Assembly (NCBI GenBank): GCA_026399875.1 | Contig: JAPLQF010000030.1 | Location: 17,858 to 81,857, forward strand | DNA: 64,000 bases | Origin: Burkholderiales bacterium | GTDB taxonomy: Bacteria > Pseudomonadota > Gammaproteobacteria > Burkholderiales > Burkholderiaceae_E | Direction of reading: 5' to 3' | In this document: positions 1-9,365 of the stretch, in pieces | Position numbering within the stretch: position 1 is the stretch's first letter | How the letters are laid out: each line of letters opens with the position of its first letter | The notes under the pieces: generated by a model | What the model was told of the DNA's origin: nothing | Database searches by the model: none | The model's input: the letters and a program-made list of their open reading frames with translations, nothing else | Made by a program: the position numbers and the translations under genes

Positions 1-1
1 G

Positions 2-1120
2 GCCGAGCTCGAGCGGCTGCATGCAGCCGTCGACCTGCTGCCCGACGGCCTGGTGGTGCTTGACCGCTTCGACCATGTGCAGTGGAGTAACCGGGCCGCG
101 CAGCGCATCCACGGTATTTTCGGCACCCGTCGACCGATCGATCATTTCGTGCGTCAGCCCGAGTTTCTCGACTACCTGCGCGCCAACGATTTTTCCGAGG
201 CAATCGCCCTGTCGCTGCCCAGCCAGCCGGGCCGGGTTTTCTCGATGAAGATCGAACCGACGGTCGATGCCTTTCGCCTGCTGATCACGCGCGACATCAC
301 CGAGGCCAGTCTGCTCGAGCAGGTACGCCGCGATTTCGTCGCCAATGTCTCGCATGAGATCCGCACACCACTGACCGTGGTGTCCGGCTTCGTCGAGACA
401 CTGATGGAAATCGAGATGCCGCCGCAGGAGCAGGTGCGCTGCCTCGAACTGATCAAGCGTCAGACGGCCACCATGGAGCGCCTGGTTGAAGACCTGCTGA
501 CGCTGTCCTCGCTCGAATCGGCCAATCTGCAGGCTGAAACCACCGAAGTGGCAATCGGCCCGATGCTGCAGACGCTGGTGGCAGACAGCCGCGTCTTCTC
601 AGCGGGTCGACACAAGATCGACCTCACGGTCGACGCGGTGGAGTCGGTCCGTGGCGTCAGCAACGAGCTCGACAGCGCCATTCGCAATCTTCTGACCAAC
701 GCCGTTCGCTACACCCCTGAAGGCGGGTCGATCACTGCGTCGTGGCGTGTGGTCGATGGGGAGGGTGTGCTTGCGGTGACCGATACCGGCATCGGCATCG
801 CCGCCGAGCATCTGCCTCGCCTGACCGAACGTTTCTATCGGGTCGATCGAGGCCGATCACGCGAGATGGGCGGCACCGGACTGGGACTGGCAATCGTCAA
901 GCATGTTGCGCAACGCCATCATGCCCGGCTTGAAATCGACAGCCGAATTGGCGCCGGCAGTACTTTCAGGCTCCGTTTCCCGAAGTCTCTGGTCGTCATG
1001 CCGACCCGTACGCAGCGCCCAGTCAGCCTAGCCGATGCCGATGCCGATGCCGATGCCGATGCCGATGCGGATAGTGATGCCAATGCGGATTACGCCGGCA
1101 CGGTGTCGCCGTCGCCCTGA
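2..1120 (+). CDS. phoR: Phosphate regulon sensor histidine kinase PhoR, 5' end outside window
   Basis: The reading frame is already open at base 2, so only the last 372 or so residues are visible. They begin inside a PAS domain (LLPDGLVVLDR). A HisKA segment follows, with the phospho-acceptor in SHEIRTPL (codon at 353-355), then a HATPase_c domain with an N-box (NLLTNAVRYT), a G1 box (DTGIGIA) and a G2 box (GGTGLGLAIVKH). This is the cytoplasmic half of a PhoR-type kinase, which would phosphorylate PhoB under phosphate limitation. The pst-phoU operon nearby on the opposite strand supports the assignment. phoB would be expected just upstream, outside the window. The C-terminus carries an unusual Ala-Asp repeat. 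A generic PAS histidine kinase is the alternative. Confidence 0.88.
   Translation, partial: AELERLHAAVDLLPDGLVVLDRFDHVQWSNRAAQRIHGIFGTRRPIDHFVRQPEFLDYLRANDFSEAIALSLPSQPGRVFSMKIEPTVDAFRLLITRDITEASLLEQVRRDFVANVSHEIRTPLTVVSGFVETLMEIEMPPQEQVRCLELIKRQTATMERLVEDLLTLSSLESANLQAETTEVAIGPMLQTLVADSRVFSAGRHKIDLTVDAVESVRGVSNELDSAIRNLLTNAVRYTPEGGSITASWRVVDGEGVLAVTDTGIGIAAEHLPRLTERFYRVDRGRSREMGGTGLGLAIVKHVAQRHHARLEIDSRIGAGSTFRLRFPKSLVVMPTRTQRPVSLADADADADADADADSDANADYAGTVSPSP
1031..1072 (+). repeat. In-frame hexanucleotide repeat (GCCGAT) in phoR tail
   Basis: Six perfect copies of GCCGAT are followed by one GCGGAT variant and a degenerate continuation to about 1088. The repeat encodes an Ala-Asp tail beyond the end of the HATPase domain. 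Because the unit is six bases, copy-number change would alter tail length without shifting frame. Confidence 0.9.
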
Positions 1121-1180
1121 ACGACGACACTCAGCACCGGCTTGCCTGGCACCGGCTCCCATCCTTTGTCGCAAGCCAGG

Positions 1181-1963
1181 CTAGCGCTCGCCGAATCTGC
1201 CTTGCTCGATCGGCTGCAGTTCCAGCGGCGCCATGCCGGGCGACGGTGCAGACGGCCCTGCCTTCGGCGCGTCAGCCGGCCTGGTACGGCCCGACGAAGT
1301 TCGCGCTGGCGAGATTGTCGTCGGCAAGACCGTGCCAGGGCGAGCCTGGGCATCGGCGAGCGCGAGTGTCGCGCCGGCGGGTACTTCAACCGTTCCGGCC
1401 AGATTCGTGACAGCGACCCGCCCGGCGATCACCGCCACCCTGAGCCCCGAAACCAGGCCGTCGCTGCATCCTGAGGGCGGGCAGACCGTCTGATCCACCG
1501 TGAATTCAGTCCCTCGAATACCAATCGTGGCGGTCGGTGTCGTCAGCCGCCAATCCTGCGGATCACGCTTGCCAATACGCCCCGAGATCACTCTGATCGA
1601 GCCCCTGATCAGCGCGAAGAAACTGCGCTGACGATCCTGATCGAGTACATACGAATCGACCCTGAACTCGCTGCCACCCAGGATCGACATCTGAGCCCCA
1701 TCGGCGAAACGAAGCTGCACCCGGCCATCCCGACCGGTCCGGATGCGGTCGCCACTGCGGATCGGCACATCCCGGCGCACCGGGGTCGAAAACGACACGC
1801 CGCGGATCAGCATGGTTTCGCCTTCGGAAAGCGTGACCTCGGCGGCATTGAAGGTGCCATCGGCGAATACCTCCGTCGGCTTGCCCTGAGCAGACACACT
1901 CGACATTGCCGCCAGCGCGAGCGCGAAGGCGAGTAATCGGCGTGTGACTGTTTTCACGTTCAA
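1181..1963 (-). CDS. Secreted FecR-domain protein
   Basis: The 260-residue protein has an N-terminal signal peptide (basic MNVKTVTRR, hydrophobic core, probable cleavage after VSAQ). A FecR-type domain spans roughly residues 60-180, with the characteristic pattern of RSGDRIRTG, VQLRFADGAQM, GSIRVISG and TPTATIGIRGTEF. The C-terminal 60 residues are Pro/Ala/Ser-rich and probably disordered. Stand-alone periplasmic FecR-domain proteins of this kind are common in betaproteobacteria, and their role is unknown. No FecI sigma factor or FecA receptor lies beside it, so iron-citrate signalling is not supported. It is convergent with phoR and downstream of the tRNA gene. Confidence 0.75.
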   Translation of the reverse strand: MNVKTVTRRLLAFALALAAMSSVSAQGKPTEVFADGTFNAAEVTLSEGETMLIRGVSFSTPVRRDVPIRSGDRIRTGRDGRVQLRFADGAQMSILGGSEFRVDSYVLDQDRQRSFFALIRGSIRVISGRIGKRDPQDWRLTTPTATIGIRGTEFTVDQTVCPPSGCSDGLVSGLRVAVIAGRVAVTNLAGTVEVPAGATLALADAQARPGTVLPTTISPARTSSGRTRPADAPKAGPSAPSPGMAPLELQPIEQGRFGER

Positions 1964-2149
1964 GTAGCCCGGGTCTGATTCGTCCTGACGGGTTTACGGC
2001 CGCGGCGCGGCCAGCTTTAGAGGCAAAGCACTGGTGGTGGTGTCAGTGGCGGCGCAAGCCAGACCAGCGGTCGGCGACCGGTCGCAGACAGAACCGCGAG
2101 GTTCCGGAGCCGGAACATTCGGGGGCGGTGCAATGCATTTGCTTGAGCC

Positions 2150-2235
2150 TGGTGCCGGGAGAGGGATTCGAACCCTCACGCCATCACTGACGGGGGATTT
2201 TGAGTCCCCTGTGTCTACCGTTCCACCACCCCGGC
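2150..2235 (-). tRNA. tRNA-Leu (anticodon CAA)
   Basis: Read on the - strand, the gene begins GCCGGGG and ends CCCGGCACCA, so the CCA end is encoded. The anticodon arm is GGGGA-CTCAAAA-TCCCC, giving anticodon CAA. The T-loop GGTTCGAATCC and a long variable arm (class II) fit a leucine tRNA reading UUG. It sits between phoU and the FecR gene with its own promoter just upstream. Confidence 0.95.
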
Positions 2236-2249
2236 GGGCGAAGCCCTCG

Positions 2250-2278
2250 ATTATCAGGCAAGCAGCGCCAGCCGGCAA
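2250..2278 (-). promoter_or_regulatory. Sigma-70-type promoter of the tRNA-Leu gene
   Basis: On the - strand there is a -35 hexamer TTGCCG (2273-2278), a 17-base spacer and a -10 hexamer GATAAT (2250-2255). The tRNA 5' end lies 14 bases past the -10. The sequence after the -10 is GC-rich (CGAGGGC), like the discriminator of stringently controlled stable-RNA promoters. The tRNA can therefore be transcribed independently of phoU. Confidence 0.65.
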
Positions 2279-2284
2279 ACCGAC

Positions 2285-2983
2285 TCAGGACGACTGGTCG
2301 GCGGCGGACGGACGTACCGGGTGGCGACTGTCAATGCCAGAGACGACATGCATGATGTATTCAGCGATGTTCTTGGCATGGTCACCGACGCGCTCGAGTG
2401 ACTGCACCACGAACACCAGCGACAGGGCTTCGGAAACCCGTGTCGGATCCTCGCTCATACGCCGCATCAGGGCGCCGATCAGTTCATCACGCAAGGCGTC
2501 GACCTCGATATCACGCTTAATCAAGCGTTCGGCAGCAGCCTCATCCTGACGCAGAAAGCTGTCGATCGCCGATCGAAGCATGTCAGCGACGATTTCGGTC
2601 ATCTGCAGGACCGGATCAAAGGGAATCGGCAGCTTGCCATCGACGAACTGCTGCGCCTTGAGCGCGATCTTCTTGGCTTCGTCGCCGATCCGCTCGAGAT
2701 CATTCACGCCATGGATCACGCCGATAATCTCGCGAAGATCGATGGCAATCGGCTGACGCTTGGCAATGATCTGATTGCAGCGCAGATCGCTTTCGACCTG
2801 CATCTGATTGATCTGACGCTCATCCACCAGCACCGCGGTCGTCAGTCGCAGATCACCATAACGTACCGCATCGATGGCGCGCAGCAACTGCCGCTCGACC
2901 AGCCCGCCCATTGTTGTGAAGGCGCTCCGGATGGAGTCGATGTCAGCGTCAAACTGACGATAAGTGTGCTCGGTCATCGGCAT
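2285..2983 (-). CDS. phoU: Phosphate transport system regulator PhoU
   Basis: The 232-residue protein is the usual PhoU length, made of two repeats of a three-helix bundle. Recognisable segments are an N-terminal DIDSIRSAFTTMGGLV, the metal-binding-type motif NDLERIGDEAKKIA near residue 95, and its second-repeat counterpart LERVGDHAKNIAEY near residue 195. PhoU conveys Pst transporter status to PhoR, shutting the regulon off when phosphate is plentiful. It is the last gene of pstSCAB-phoU, 24 bases after pstB. Two in-frame ATGs (2983 and 2977) are possible starts; the first has a GGA upstream. Confidence 0.96.
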   Translation of the reverse strand: MPMTEHTYRQFDADIDSIRSAFTTMGGLVERQLLRAIDAVRYGDLRLTTAVLVDERQINQMQVESDLRCNQIIAKRQPIAIDLREIIGVIHGVNDLERIGDEAKKIALKAQQFVDGKLPIPFDPVLQMTEIVADMLRSAIDSFLRQDEAAAERLIKRDIEVDALRDELIGALMRRMSEDPTRVSEALSLVFVVQSLERVGDHAKNIAEYIMHVVSGIDSRHPVRPSAADQSS

Positions 2984-3007
2984 GTAAAGGTCCGCCTGGT
3001 TTGCGAC

Positions 3008-3835
3008 TCAGCCGAATCGCCCGGTGATGTAATCCTCGGTCGCCTGCTTCGTTGGCTTGATGAAGATCTGATTGGTCTCGCCAAACTCTACCAGTTCGCC
3101 GATGTACATATAAGCGGTGAAGTCAGAGATCCGGGCCGCCTGCTGCATGTTGTGGGTCACGATTGCAATGGTGTAATCGTGCTTCAGTTCGTTGATCAAC
3201 TCTTCAATCTTGGTGGTCGAAATCGGATCGAGCGCGCTGGTGGGCTCGTCGAGCAGCAGCACCTCCGGCTTGACCGCCACCGTCCGGGCGATACAAAGCC
3301 GCTGCTGCTGGCCACCCGACAAAGACAGCCCACTTTGCTGAAGCTTGGACTTCACTTCTTCCCAGAGGGCGGCCTTGCGCAATGCCCACTCAACCCGATC
3401 GTCCATGTCGCGCTGCCCGAGCGACTCATACAGACGAACGCCGAAGGCGATGTTTTCGTAGATCGTCATCGGAAACGGTGTGGGCTTCTGAAACACCATA
3501 CCGACCTTTGCCCGCAGCAGGTTGATGTCCTGCTCCTTGGCAAGAATGTTTTTCCCGTGGAGCAGGATCTGGCCTTCCGCTCGTTGCCCCGGATACAGAT
3601 CGAACATCCGGTTGAAGGTGCGCAGCAGTGTCGACTTGCCGCAGCCCGAAGGCCCGATGAAGGCGGTGACTTTGCCCCGAGCAATATCGAGCGAAACATC
3701 CTTCAGGCCCTGAAACTTGCCGTAAAAGAAATTCAGGTTTCGGACCATGAGCGCAGCGTCGGGTGGGGACGCGGACGAACCGCTCGCCGACACCGACCCG
3801 GCGGACTTGCTCATATCGATACTGATGGAGGTCAT
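3008..3835 (-). CDS. pstB: Phosphate ABC transporter ATP-binding protein PstB
   Basis: This is the ATPase of the high-affinity phosphate importer. It has a Walker A motif (GPSGCGKST, residues 61-69), Q-loop region ([12 protein letters not shown]), ABC signature (LSGGQQQR), Walker B ([13 protein letters not shown]) and the PstB-typical C-terminus ending ITGRFG. I start it at the ATG at 3835 (275 aa), 25 bases after pstA. The frame stays open further upstream into pstA, but that part resembles nothing in the family. The first 28 residues are Ser/Ala-rich and may be dispensable. Confidence 0.96.
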   Translation of the reverse strand: MTSISIDMSKSAGSVSASGSSASPPDAALMVRNLNFFYGKFQGLKDVSLDIARGKVTAFIGPSGCGKSTLLRTFNRMFDLYPGQRAEGQILLHGKNILAKEQDINLLRAKVGMVFQKPTPFPMTIYENIAFGVRLYESLGQRDMDDRVEWALRKAALWEEVKSKLQQSGLSLSGGQQQRLCIARTVAVKPEVLLLDEPTSALDPISTTKIEELINELKHDYTIAIVTHNMQQAARISDFTAYMYIGELVEFGETNQIFIKPTKQATEDYITGRFG

Positions 3836-3860
3836 GCTCGACTCGTTTCGTTGAAGTGCG

Positions 3861-4733
3861 TCAGGCCTGCGTCTTGCTGCTGAAGGCAATGCGGGCAATG
3901 ATATTGATCGCCAGGACAACGATGGCGATCAGTGCGGCCCCACCCCAGGCGAGCTTCTGCCAGTCTTCATAGGGGCTCATCGCAAAGTTGTAGATCACGA
4001 CCGGCAGATTGGCCATCGGACGTGACATGTCGGTACTGAAGAACTGGTTGTTGAGTGCGGTGAACAGCAAGGGGGCAGTCTCGCCGATCATTCGCGCCAC
4101 CGCGAGCAGCACACCGGTTACCACCCCGCCACGAACCGCGCGCAAGGTGACCGCAAGGCTGACCTTCCAGCGCGGCGTGCCCAGGGCGAACGCTGCCTCA
4201 CGCAGGCTGCTTGGCACGAGGTTGAGCATGTTTTCGGTGGTTCGAACGACCACTGGAATGGCGATCAGCGACAGCGCCAGAGAGCCGGCCCAGCCCGAAA
4301 AATGCTTGAAGGTGGCCACCGCGAGCGCGAAAACGAACAGACCGACGACGATGGAGGGCGCCGACAGCATGATGTCGACAAAAAAGCGGGTGGCGATGCC
4401 GAAGCGGCTGTTCTTGCCAAACTCGGCGAGATAAACACCGGCCAGGATGCCGATCGGGGTCGAGATCAGCGTCGCGAAACCGACAATCATCAGACTGCCG
4501 ACAATCGCATTGGCCATGCCGCCCCCGGCCGTCCCCGGGGCGGGTGTGTTCTTGAAGAAGAAATCCGGGGTCAAGGCAGCGAGCCCGTTCGAGGCGAGCG
4601 TCCAGAGGATCCAGATCAAGCCGATCAGGCCAATCACCAACGAGATCGAACTGAACGCCAGGCCCAGGAAGTTGGCTAGCCTGCGACGGTTGTAGATGCG
4701 GGCACCGGCAGCAGACATGCTGAGATCGCTCAT
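3861..4733 (-). CDS. pstA: Phosphate ABC transporter permease PstA
   Basis: An inner-membrane permease of 290 residues from the ATG at 4733, which follows a good ribosome site (GAGGAAATATTG). About six transmembrane segments are visible. The EAA-type loop that contacts PstB lies around [17 protein letters not shown], and the family motif [16 protein letters not shown] follows it. PstA pairs with PstC to form the phosphate channel. Its start lies 10 bases after the pstC stop, so the two are probably translated together. Confidence 0.95.
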   Translation of the reverse strand: MSDLSMSAAGARIYNRRRLANFLGLAFSSISLVIGLIGLIWILWTLASNGLAALTPDFFFKNTPAPGTAGGGMANAIVGSLMIVGFATLISTPIGILAGVYLAEFGKNSRFGIATRFFVDIMLSAPSIVVGLFVFALAVATFKHFSGWAGSLALSLIAIPVVVRTTENMLNLVPSSLREAAFALGTPRWKVSLAVTLRAVRGGVVTGVLLAVARMIGETAPLLFTALNNQFFSTDMSRPMANLPVVIYNFAMSPYEDWQKLAWGGAALIAIVVLAINIIARIAFSSKTQA

Positions 4734-4743
4734 CAATATTTCC

Positions 4744-5754
4744 TCAGGTGCCGGCTCGGGAGCCCGCGCGAGCAACCAGCCACTTGGACAGCGCGAGCAC
4801 GATGAAGGTAATCACGAAAAGGATCAGCCCGAGGGCAAACAATGCCGGCACATGCAGAACCGGGTCGGCTTCGGCAAATTCGTTGGCCAGCGTCGAGGCA
4901 ATCGAATTGCCGGGCGCAAACAGGCTGGATGAGAGACGGTTGGCGTTGCCAATCACGAAAGTGACCGCCATGGTTTCGCCAAGCGCGCGACCCAGACCGA
5001 GCATCACACCGCCGATCACACCGATCTGGGTATAGGGCAGGACGATGTTTCTCACGACTTCCCAGGTGGTGCAGCCGATGCCGTAGGCCGATTCCTTGAG
5101 CACCGGCGGTACGGTATCGAAAACATCACGCATCACCGATGCAGTGAAAGGGATGACCATCAGCGCCAGGACAATCCCGGCAGTAAAGATGCCCACACCA
5201 AGCGGAGGCCCGGCAAAGATCGGCAATCCGGTCTTGATCAGCAAGGGCTGGACATACTGCTGGATGAGAGGCGCCAGAACGAAGAGACCCCAGATACCAT
5301 AAATGATCGAGGGCACACCCGCGAGAAGTTCGATCGCGGTACCGAGCGGGCGGCGCAACCAGATCGGGCAGGTTTCAGTCAGGAAAAGCGCAATGCCGAA
5401 GCTGATTGGCACTGCCAACACCATGGCGATTGCCGACGTGACCAGCGTTCCATACACCGAGATGCCGGCGCCGAAGATTTCGTCTGACGGACTCCAGGTC
5501 GAGCTTGCTAGAAAACCCGCGCCGAACTTCGCGAAAACAGGCGACGACTCGTAAATCAGCGAGCCGATGATGCCGAACATCGACAGCAGAACCAGCGCCG
5601 CAAAACTGCCGGTGATTCGCTCGAACCACCGATCCTGGAATGCGAAACGACCGACTCTCTTGGCGAGCGACGCTGCGTCTGTCGAAGTCTGCGAAACAGA
5701 CCCCGCCGCTGGCGAGTCTGACGAATTGTTGAGGGTGCTCGCTGGTGCGCTCAT
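4744..5754 (-). CDS. pstC: Phosphate ABC transporter permease PstC
   Basis: The second permease of the Pst system, with transmembrane segments from about residue 40, a conserved internal loop ([10 protein letters not shown]), the EAA-like loop [17 protein letters not shown] and the family motif [20 protein letters not shown] chose the ATG at 5754 because a GGAA lies six bases upstream. An ATG at 5766 and a GTG at 5784 are also in frame and would add 4 or 10 residues. The roughly 30-residue Ser/Thr/Ala-rich N-terminus is cytoplasmic and poorly conserved. Confidence 0.94.
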   Translation of the reverse strand: MSAPASTLNNSSDSPAAGSVSQTSTDAASLAKRVGRFAFQDRWFERITGSFAALVLLSMFGIIGSLIYESSPVFAKFGAGFLASSTWSPSDEIFGAGISVYGTLVTSAIAMVLAVPISFGIALFLTETCPIWLRRPLGTAIELLAGVPSIIYGIWGLFVLAPLIQQYVQPLLIKTGLPIFAGPPLGVGIFTAGIVLALMVIPFTASVMRDVFDTVPPVLKESAYGIGCTTWEVVRNIVLPYTQIGVIGGVMLGLGRALGETMAVTFVIGNANRLSSSLFAPGNSIASTLANEFAEADPVLHVPALFALGLILFVITFIVLALSKWLVARAGSRAGT

Positions 5755-5857
5755 GCCGGGTTCCATTGGGGTCGGTGCTTGCACGCGATCACACCTTCAG
5801 AAGACTTTCGCGATCAGGGCCAGCGCTGCCCGGTCAGGGGCAGCGCGCGACAAGAGG

Positions 5858-6883
5858 TCAGTTGAGAACAGCCTTGCCCGAGGCGTCCTTGATCTCTCTC
5901 CATGAGGACTCGATCTGCTTGGTGACCGATGCCGGGAGGGGCACGTAGTCCAGTTCGACTGCTGCCTTGCTGCCGTTGGCATAAGCCCACTTGAAGAACT
6001 TGAGCACTTCGGCAGAGCGCTTCGGGTCAGCCGCATTCTTGTGCATCAGGATGAAAGACGCTGAAGTAATCGGCCATGCGTTGGCACCCGGCTGATTATT
6101 CAGGCTGATCCCGAATCCAGGCGCGGAATTCCAGTCGGCCCTGTCTGCGGCAGCGGCAAAAGTGGTGTCATCGGCCTGAACCGCTCTGCCGTCACGGTTG
6201 ACCTGCTGGGCATAAGCGATCTTGTTCTGCTTGGCGTAGGCAAACTCGACATAGCCGATCGCGCCAGCGATCTTGGACACATTGGCCGCAACGCCGGCGT
6301 TGCCGCGTCCGCCAACACCAACCGGCCAATTGACGGTCTTGCCTTCACCCGGCGAGGCCTTGAAAGGGGCCGACACACCAGCCAGGTAATCAGTGAAGAC
6401 CGCAGTGGTGCCCGAAGAATCGGAACGGTAAACGACGGTAATCGCGGTTGCAGGAAGCTTCAGACCCGGGTTGAGTTTGGCGATCGCGGCATCGTCCCAG
6501 GACTTGATCGCGCCACGGAAGATATCAGCCGTCACCGCGCCATCAAGCGTGATCTTGTTCGCGTCCACGCCGGGGAGGTTGAAGGCCACCACCACGCCAC
6601 CGATCACCGCCGGAAATTGCGCCAGACCGTTCTTGGTGAGGTCGTCGCCCGACATCGGGTCATCGGAAGCACCAAAGTCAACGGTCTTGGCAGTGATCTG
6701 CTTGACGCCACCACCCGACCCAATCGCCTGGTAGTTGAGTTGAGCGCCGGTAGCCGCCTTGTAGGCTTCGGCCCACTTGGCGTAGATCGGGGCCGGAAAG
6801 GTCGCGCCTGCACCGGTGATGTCCTGAGCCATCGCGCCGGTACAAGCCAGAGCGTAAACGCCTGCAACCAGCAGTTTGTTCAT
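5858..6883 (-). CDS. pstS: Periplasmic phosphate-binding protein PstS
   Basis: The 341-residue binding protein has a signal peptide (MNKLLVAGVYALACTGAMAQ) and the PstS signature DITGAGATFPAPIYAKW. Phosphate-contacting motifs include GSGGGVKQI, the DFGASDDPM loop and YRSDSSGTTAVFTDYL. It captures phosphate for PstCAB. The ATG at 6883 is chosen because it gives a clean signal peptide; the upstream open frame covers the Pho box and is not coding. It leads the pst operon, with a 5' leader of about 40-50 bases. Confidence 0.97.
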   Translation of the reverse strand: MNKLLVAGVYALACTGAMAQDITGAGATFPAPIYAKWAEAYKAATGAQLNYQAIGSGGGVKQITAKTVDFGASDDPMSGDDLTKNGLAQFPAVIGGVVVAFNLPGVDANKITLDGAVTADIFRGAIKSWDDAAIAKLNPGLKLPATAITVVYRSDSSGTTAVFTDYLAGVSAPFKASPGEGKTVNWPVGVGGRGNAGVAANVSKIAGAIGYVEFAYAKQNKIAYAQQVNRDGRAVQADDTTFAAAADRADWNSAPGFGISLNNQPGANAWPITSASFILMHKNAADPKRSAEVLKFFKWAYANGSKAAVELDYVPLPASVTKQIESSWREIKDASGKAVLN

Positions 6884-6933
6884 AAGAGCCGTGCTTGAAC
6901 CTCTGTGTTGTCGGGGAGTGACAAGGAGGCCGC

Positions 6934-6967
6934 AGGTTATCGGCTTCACGTGACAGTTCCGTGACAT
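6934..6967 (-). promoter_or_regulatory. Pho box and -10 of the pst operon promoter
   Basis: On the - strand the sequence ATGTCAC-GGAA-CTGTCAC (6950-6967) is two 7-base direct repeats four bases apart, which is the PhoB site architecture (consensus CTGTCAT repeats). Ten bases later comes TAACCT (6934-6939) as a -10 element, the spacing known for PhoB-dependent promoters in which the Pho box replaces the -35. The pstS start codon is about 50 bases further on. Confidence 0.85.
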
Positions 6968-7066
6968 CGCCATCAGCAGCAATCAAATCAGATAGTTATC
7001 AACACATGACGGGCTTGCGCAACAGCAAAGTGGCGCTTGTCATCTTGGGCGCGAGTGCGCCGGACC

Positions 7067-8746
7067 TCAGTTGATTCGCCGGCGTTCGCTGCGGCGCCCT
7101 GCAATCACCCGCCGCACGCGCCGCAGGCGCGAGAGCCATCCTTCGCCGGATTCGGCCGCAATCGTGTCGAGGATCTCGGAGAGTGCTTTCGAGTAGCGGA
7201 CCGTCAGGATCGCGATCAGCACCGTTGGCAGCAGGACAGAGGCGAAGATCCGCATCTTGACGGCCATGTCATTGTCGGCCTCGTCGATCAGGTTCATTCC
7301 CAGGAAACCGGTCGCAATCGTGCCGATCAGGCCAAAGATCGTCACCACCGTCAGGCGCAGCACCGTGTCGCCCTGACGCCTGGCATCGTCGCTGTCGAGG
7401 TAAGTGCCCATGTCGAGCACCTCCTCCCGCACTTCCTCGAACAGACGGTCGGTGCGCAGATGACGACTCCACATTTCGAAAAGATCCCGGGCCATCGACT
7501 GGTTCGAGACTTCATGAAACCAGTAGCGATGGTTGAATCGCAGAAAGACCTCCCGCGTGGAACGGATCGTGTCCCGGAACCGCCGCTCCGATTCGGGATC
7601 GTCAAGATCGAGCAGTGACACGCTATTGATCAGCCGGTCGGAAAACATCAGCAGACAGGCCTTGTGAAAGTGCGCAATCAGACCGACCAGGAAATACTGA
7701 TGGCGGAACTGGCCGCGCATGCCGGCTTCGATATCCCGAAAGAACGGGTCTTGCCATGAGCCGACAATTGACATCGCATGGCCATTGCCGACCACCCGGG
7801 TCGATGCCCTGAGGTCGCGAAGCTCGGCATTCCAGAAGCGGTCGTAGAGCATGTCGGCCTTCACCGACCGGACGACCTCGGGCGAATAGGGAAGGGGCAG
7901 GCCGTCATCCGGGCGGGTGGCCATCGCCAGCCTGAAGAAGTCGTCGTCGGTCAGGACGAAGGGATCGTCGAGCGCCAGATAGCTCAGCTTGGGCATCCGG
8001 TGATATTCGATCTGCCGATATCGGATCGGCCCTGGTCTGCCGGTGTGGTGGTGGACCATCGGCTCGAGCAGGTACTGCCAGTGGGCGCCGATACGCTGCG
8101 CGCGATGTTCGCCGGCGAAGGCCAGATAACCGGCCCGGTCATCCATGTCTGACGACACCAGCACCTGCCCCTCGGTGCCCAGCCACTCGACACTCGGAAT
8201 GCAGGCGACCGGACTGCCGTCGGGATGCCAGCCGGCCGGGGAATCGCGCCCGAAACGGTAAAGCGTGTCCTGAACCCGGGACAGCGGCAGGTCGTCGGCA
8301 AAAATTTCGACGACCAGAAACACGATATCGATATCGAAGAAAAAGTAGAGGTCGACATGAGACAGGGAAAAATCGACCGACTGACCGTCTGGAAACTGCA
8401 TTCGGCAGGCGCTGACATCGTTGCGGCGAAAAACCCGGATCGGCGACTCGCCGAAGCCCACTTTCGATACGACCGAGCGCGCCTGGCCGTAGAGAAAACG
8501 CTGCACATGCGGCAGGAAGGTCACGAATTCGCGGTAATGGCGCTCCTGGAACTGCGCCGGATCAACGTTGAAGTCGTCGACAAGCTCGAGCCAGGGATTG
8601 GGCCCTTCGCACTGATCGAGATACTCCCAGGGCGTCTGGATCCGTCCGGGATTGCGCTGATCGGCGCTGTCCATCGGCATCAGCTGAAGGGGCCACATCA
8701 GGATCTGCCTGAAGTGCCGGACGATCGGGTCGGCGAGACGGGTCAT
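7067..8746 (-). CDS. CorA-like divalent cation transporter (large variant)
   Basis: A 559-residue protein with two transmembrane helices close to the C-terminus. The first ends in GFLGMNLI, which contains the GMN signature of the CorA Mg/Co/Ni transporter superfamily. The second is IFASVLLPTVLIAILTVRY, followed by a basic tail. The first 450 residues are a long cytoplasmic domain, much larger than in classical CorA of about 320 residues. The metal is not predictable from the sequence. It lies 35 bases downstream of the YcnI-type gene in the same orientation, so it may share transcription with the TonB-receptor group. Confidence 0.7.
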   Translation of the reverse strand: MTRLADPIVRHFRQILMWPLQLMPMDSADQRNPGRIQTPWEYLDQCEGPNPWLELVDDFNVDPAQFQERHYREFVTFLPHVQRFLYGQARSVVSKVGFGESPIRVFRRNDVSACRMQFPDGQSVDFSLSHVDLYFFFDIDIVFLVVEIFADDLPLSRVQDTLYRFGRDSPAGWHPDGSPVACIPSVEWLGTEGQVLVSSDMDDRAGYLAFAGEHRAQRIGAHWQYLLEPMVHHHTGRPGPIRYRQIEYHRMPKLSYLALDDPFVLTDDDFFRLAMATRPDDGLPLPYSPEVVRSVKADMLYDRFWNAELRDLRASTRVVGNGHAMSIVGSWQDPFFRDIEAGMRGQFRHQYFLVGLIAHFHKACLLMFSDRLINSVSLLDLDDPESERRFRDTIRSTREVFLRFNHRYWFHEVSNQSMARDLFEMWSRHLRTDRLFEEVREEVLDMGTYLDSDDARRQGDTVLRLTVVTIFGLIGTIATGFLGMNLIDEADNDMAVKMRIFASVLLPTVLIAILTVRYSKALSEILDTIAAESGEGWLSRLRRVRRVIAGRRSERRRIN

Positions 8747-8781
8747 GGGGTAACACCCTTGGGGCTGGCGGAGTCGCTGGA

Positions 8782-9360
8782 TCAGTGATTATGTCCGCCA
8801 TGGCCAGCCGGCACGATTTCAAGAGGCGCCGCTGGCAAGGGCAAGCCCTTGACCGAACTGCCCGTGGCCGGCACCTGCGCCCAGTCTGCCGCGCCGACAT
8901 CACAGGTCTGCAGCACCTTGAACCAGAGGATGCCGGGCGATGCGGGCAACTGCCCGCGCACGACAAACTCATCGTAGAAGTCGCCGGACAGCGCCGACGC
9001 CGGGCTGGCGGCCTGCCAGCTCACGGCAGTCACCTCCTCGGTCACCCGCCGGCCATGCGACTCATAGGGCTGAGCGAGCGGCGACCGCTGAACGGTGGTG
9101 ATCCATCCTGCTTTAGGAACCGGTTTGGCGCGGGCAAAACCTGCGGGGAGATTCACCGTGATGGCGGTGGTTGATGTCGCACCGGCGCAGGCATGGCCGA
9201 CCCGCAGGACCGCCTTGTAGGACGAGCCGGCGCTGGCCTGCGGCTGCTCGAGGGTGACATGAGCGGCAACCGGCAGCGCGGCGAGCAAGGCGGCGCCGGC
9301 GGCCAGACCGGCGAGCTTGCGCAGACAGCGGGAAAGAGACTGAGACGGATTGGATGTCAT
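8782..9360 (-). CDS. YcnI/DUF1775 family periplasmic protein, probably copper-binding
   Basis: A 192-residue exported protein. A signal peptide precedes AAHVTLEQPQA, so processing would leave His as residue 1 of the mature chain, the copper ligand position known for YcnI-type DUF1775 proteins. The beta-sandwich domain follows (VGHACAGATSTTAITVNLP, with a cysteine pair later), and the tail ends in a His-rich AGHGGHNH. The ATG at 9360 is five bases after the TonB receptor stop. A role in copper or other metal handling is inferred from family and neighbours. Confidence 0.8.
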   Translation of the reverse strand: MTSNPSQSLSRCLRKLAGLAAGAALLAALPVAAHVTLEQPQASAGSSYKAVLRVGHACAGATSTTAITVNLPAGFARAKPVPKAGWITTVQRSPLAQPYESHGRRVTEEVTAVSWQAASPASALSGDFYDEFVVRGQLPASPGILWFKVLQTCDVGAADWAQVPATGSSVKGLPLPAAPLEIVPAGHGGHNH

Positions 9361-9365
9361 GGGTT

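Noticed and set aside
1144..1181. GCCTGGC...GCCAGGC inverted repeat between phoR and the FecR gene
   Set aside because: Seven-base stem with a 24-base loop and no T run on either strand.
2101..2116. GTTCCGG/CCGGAAC hairpin downstream of the tRNA
   Set aside because: The stem is perfect, but the loop is two bases and no T run follows on the - strand, so a terminator call is not supported.
5858..5905. Open + strand frames over the pstC-pstS junction
   Set aside because: Antisense to pst genes with no homology or ribosome site.
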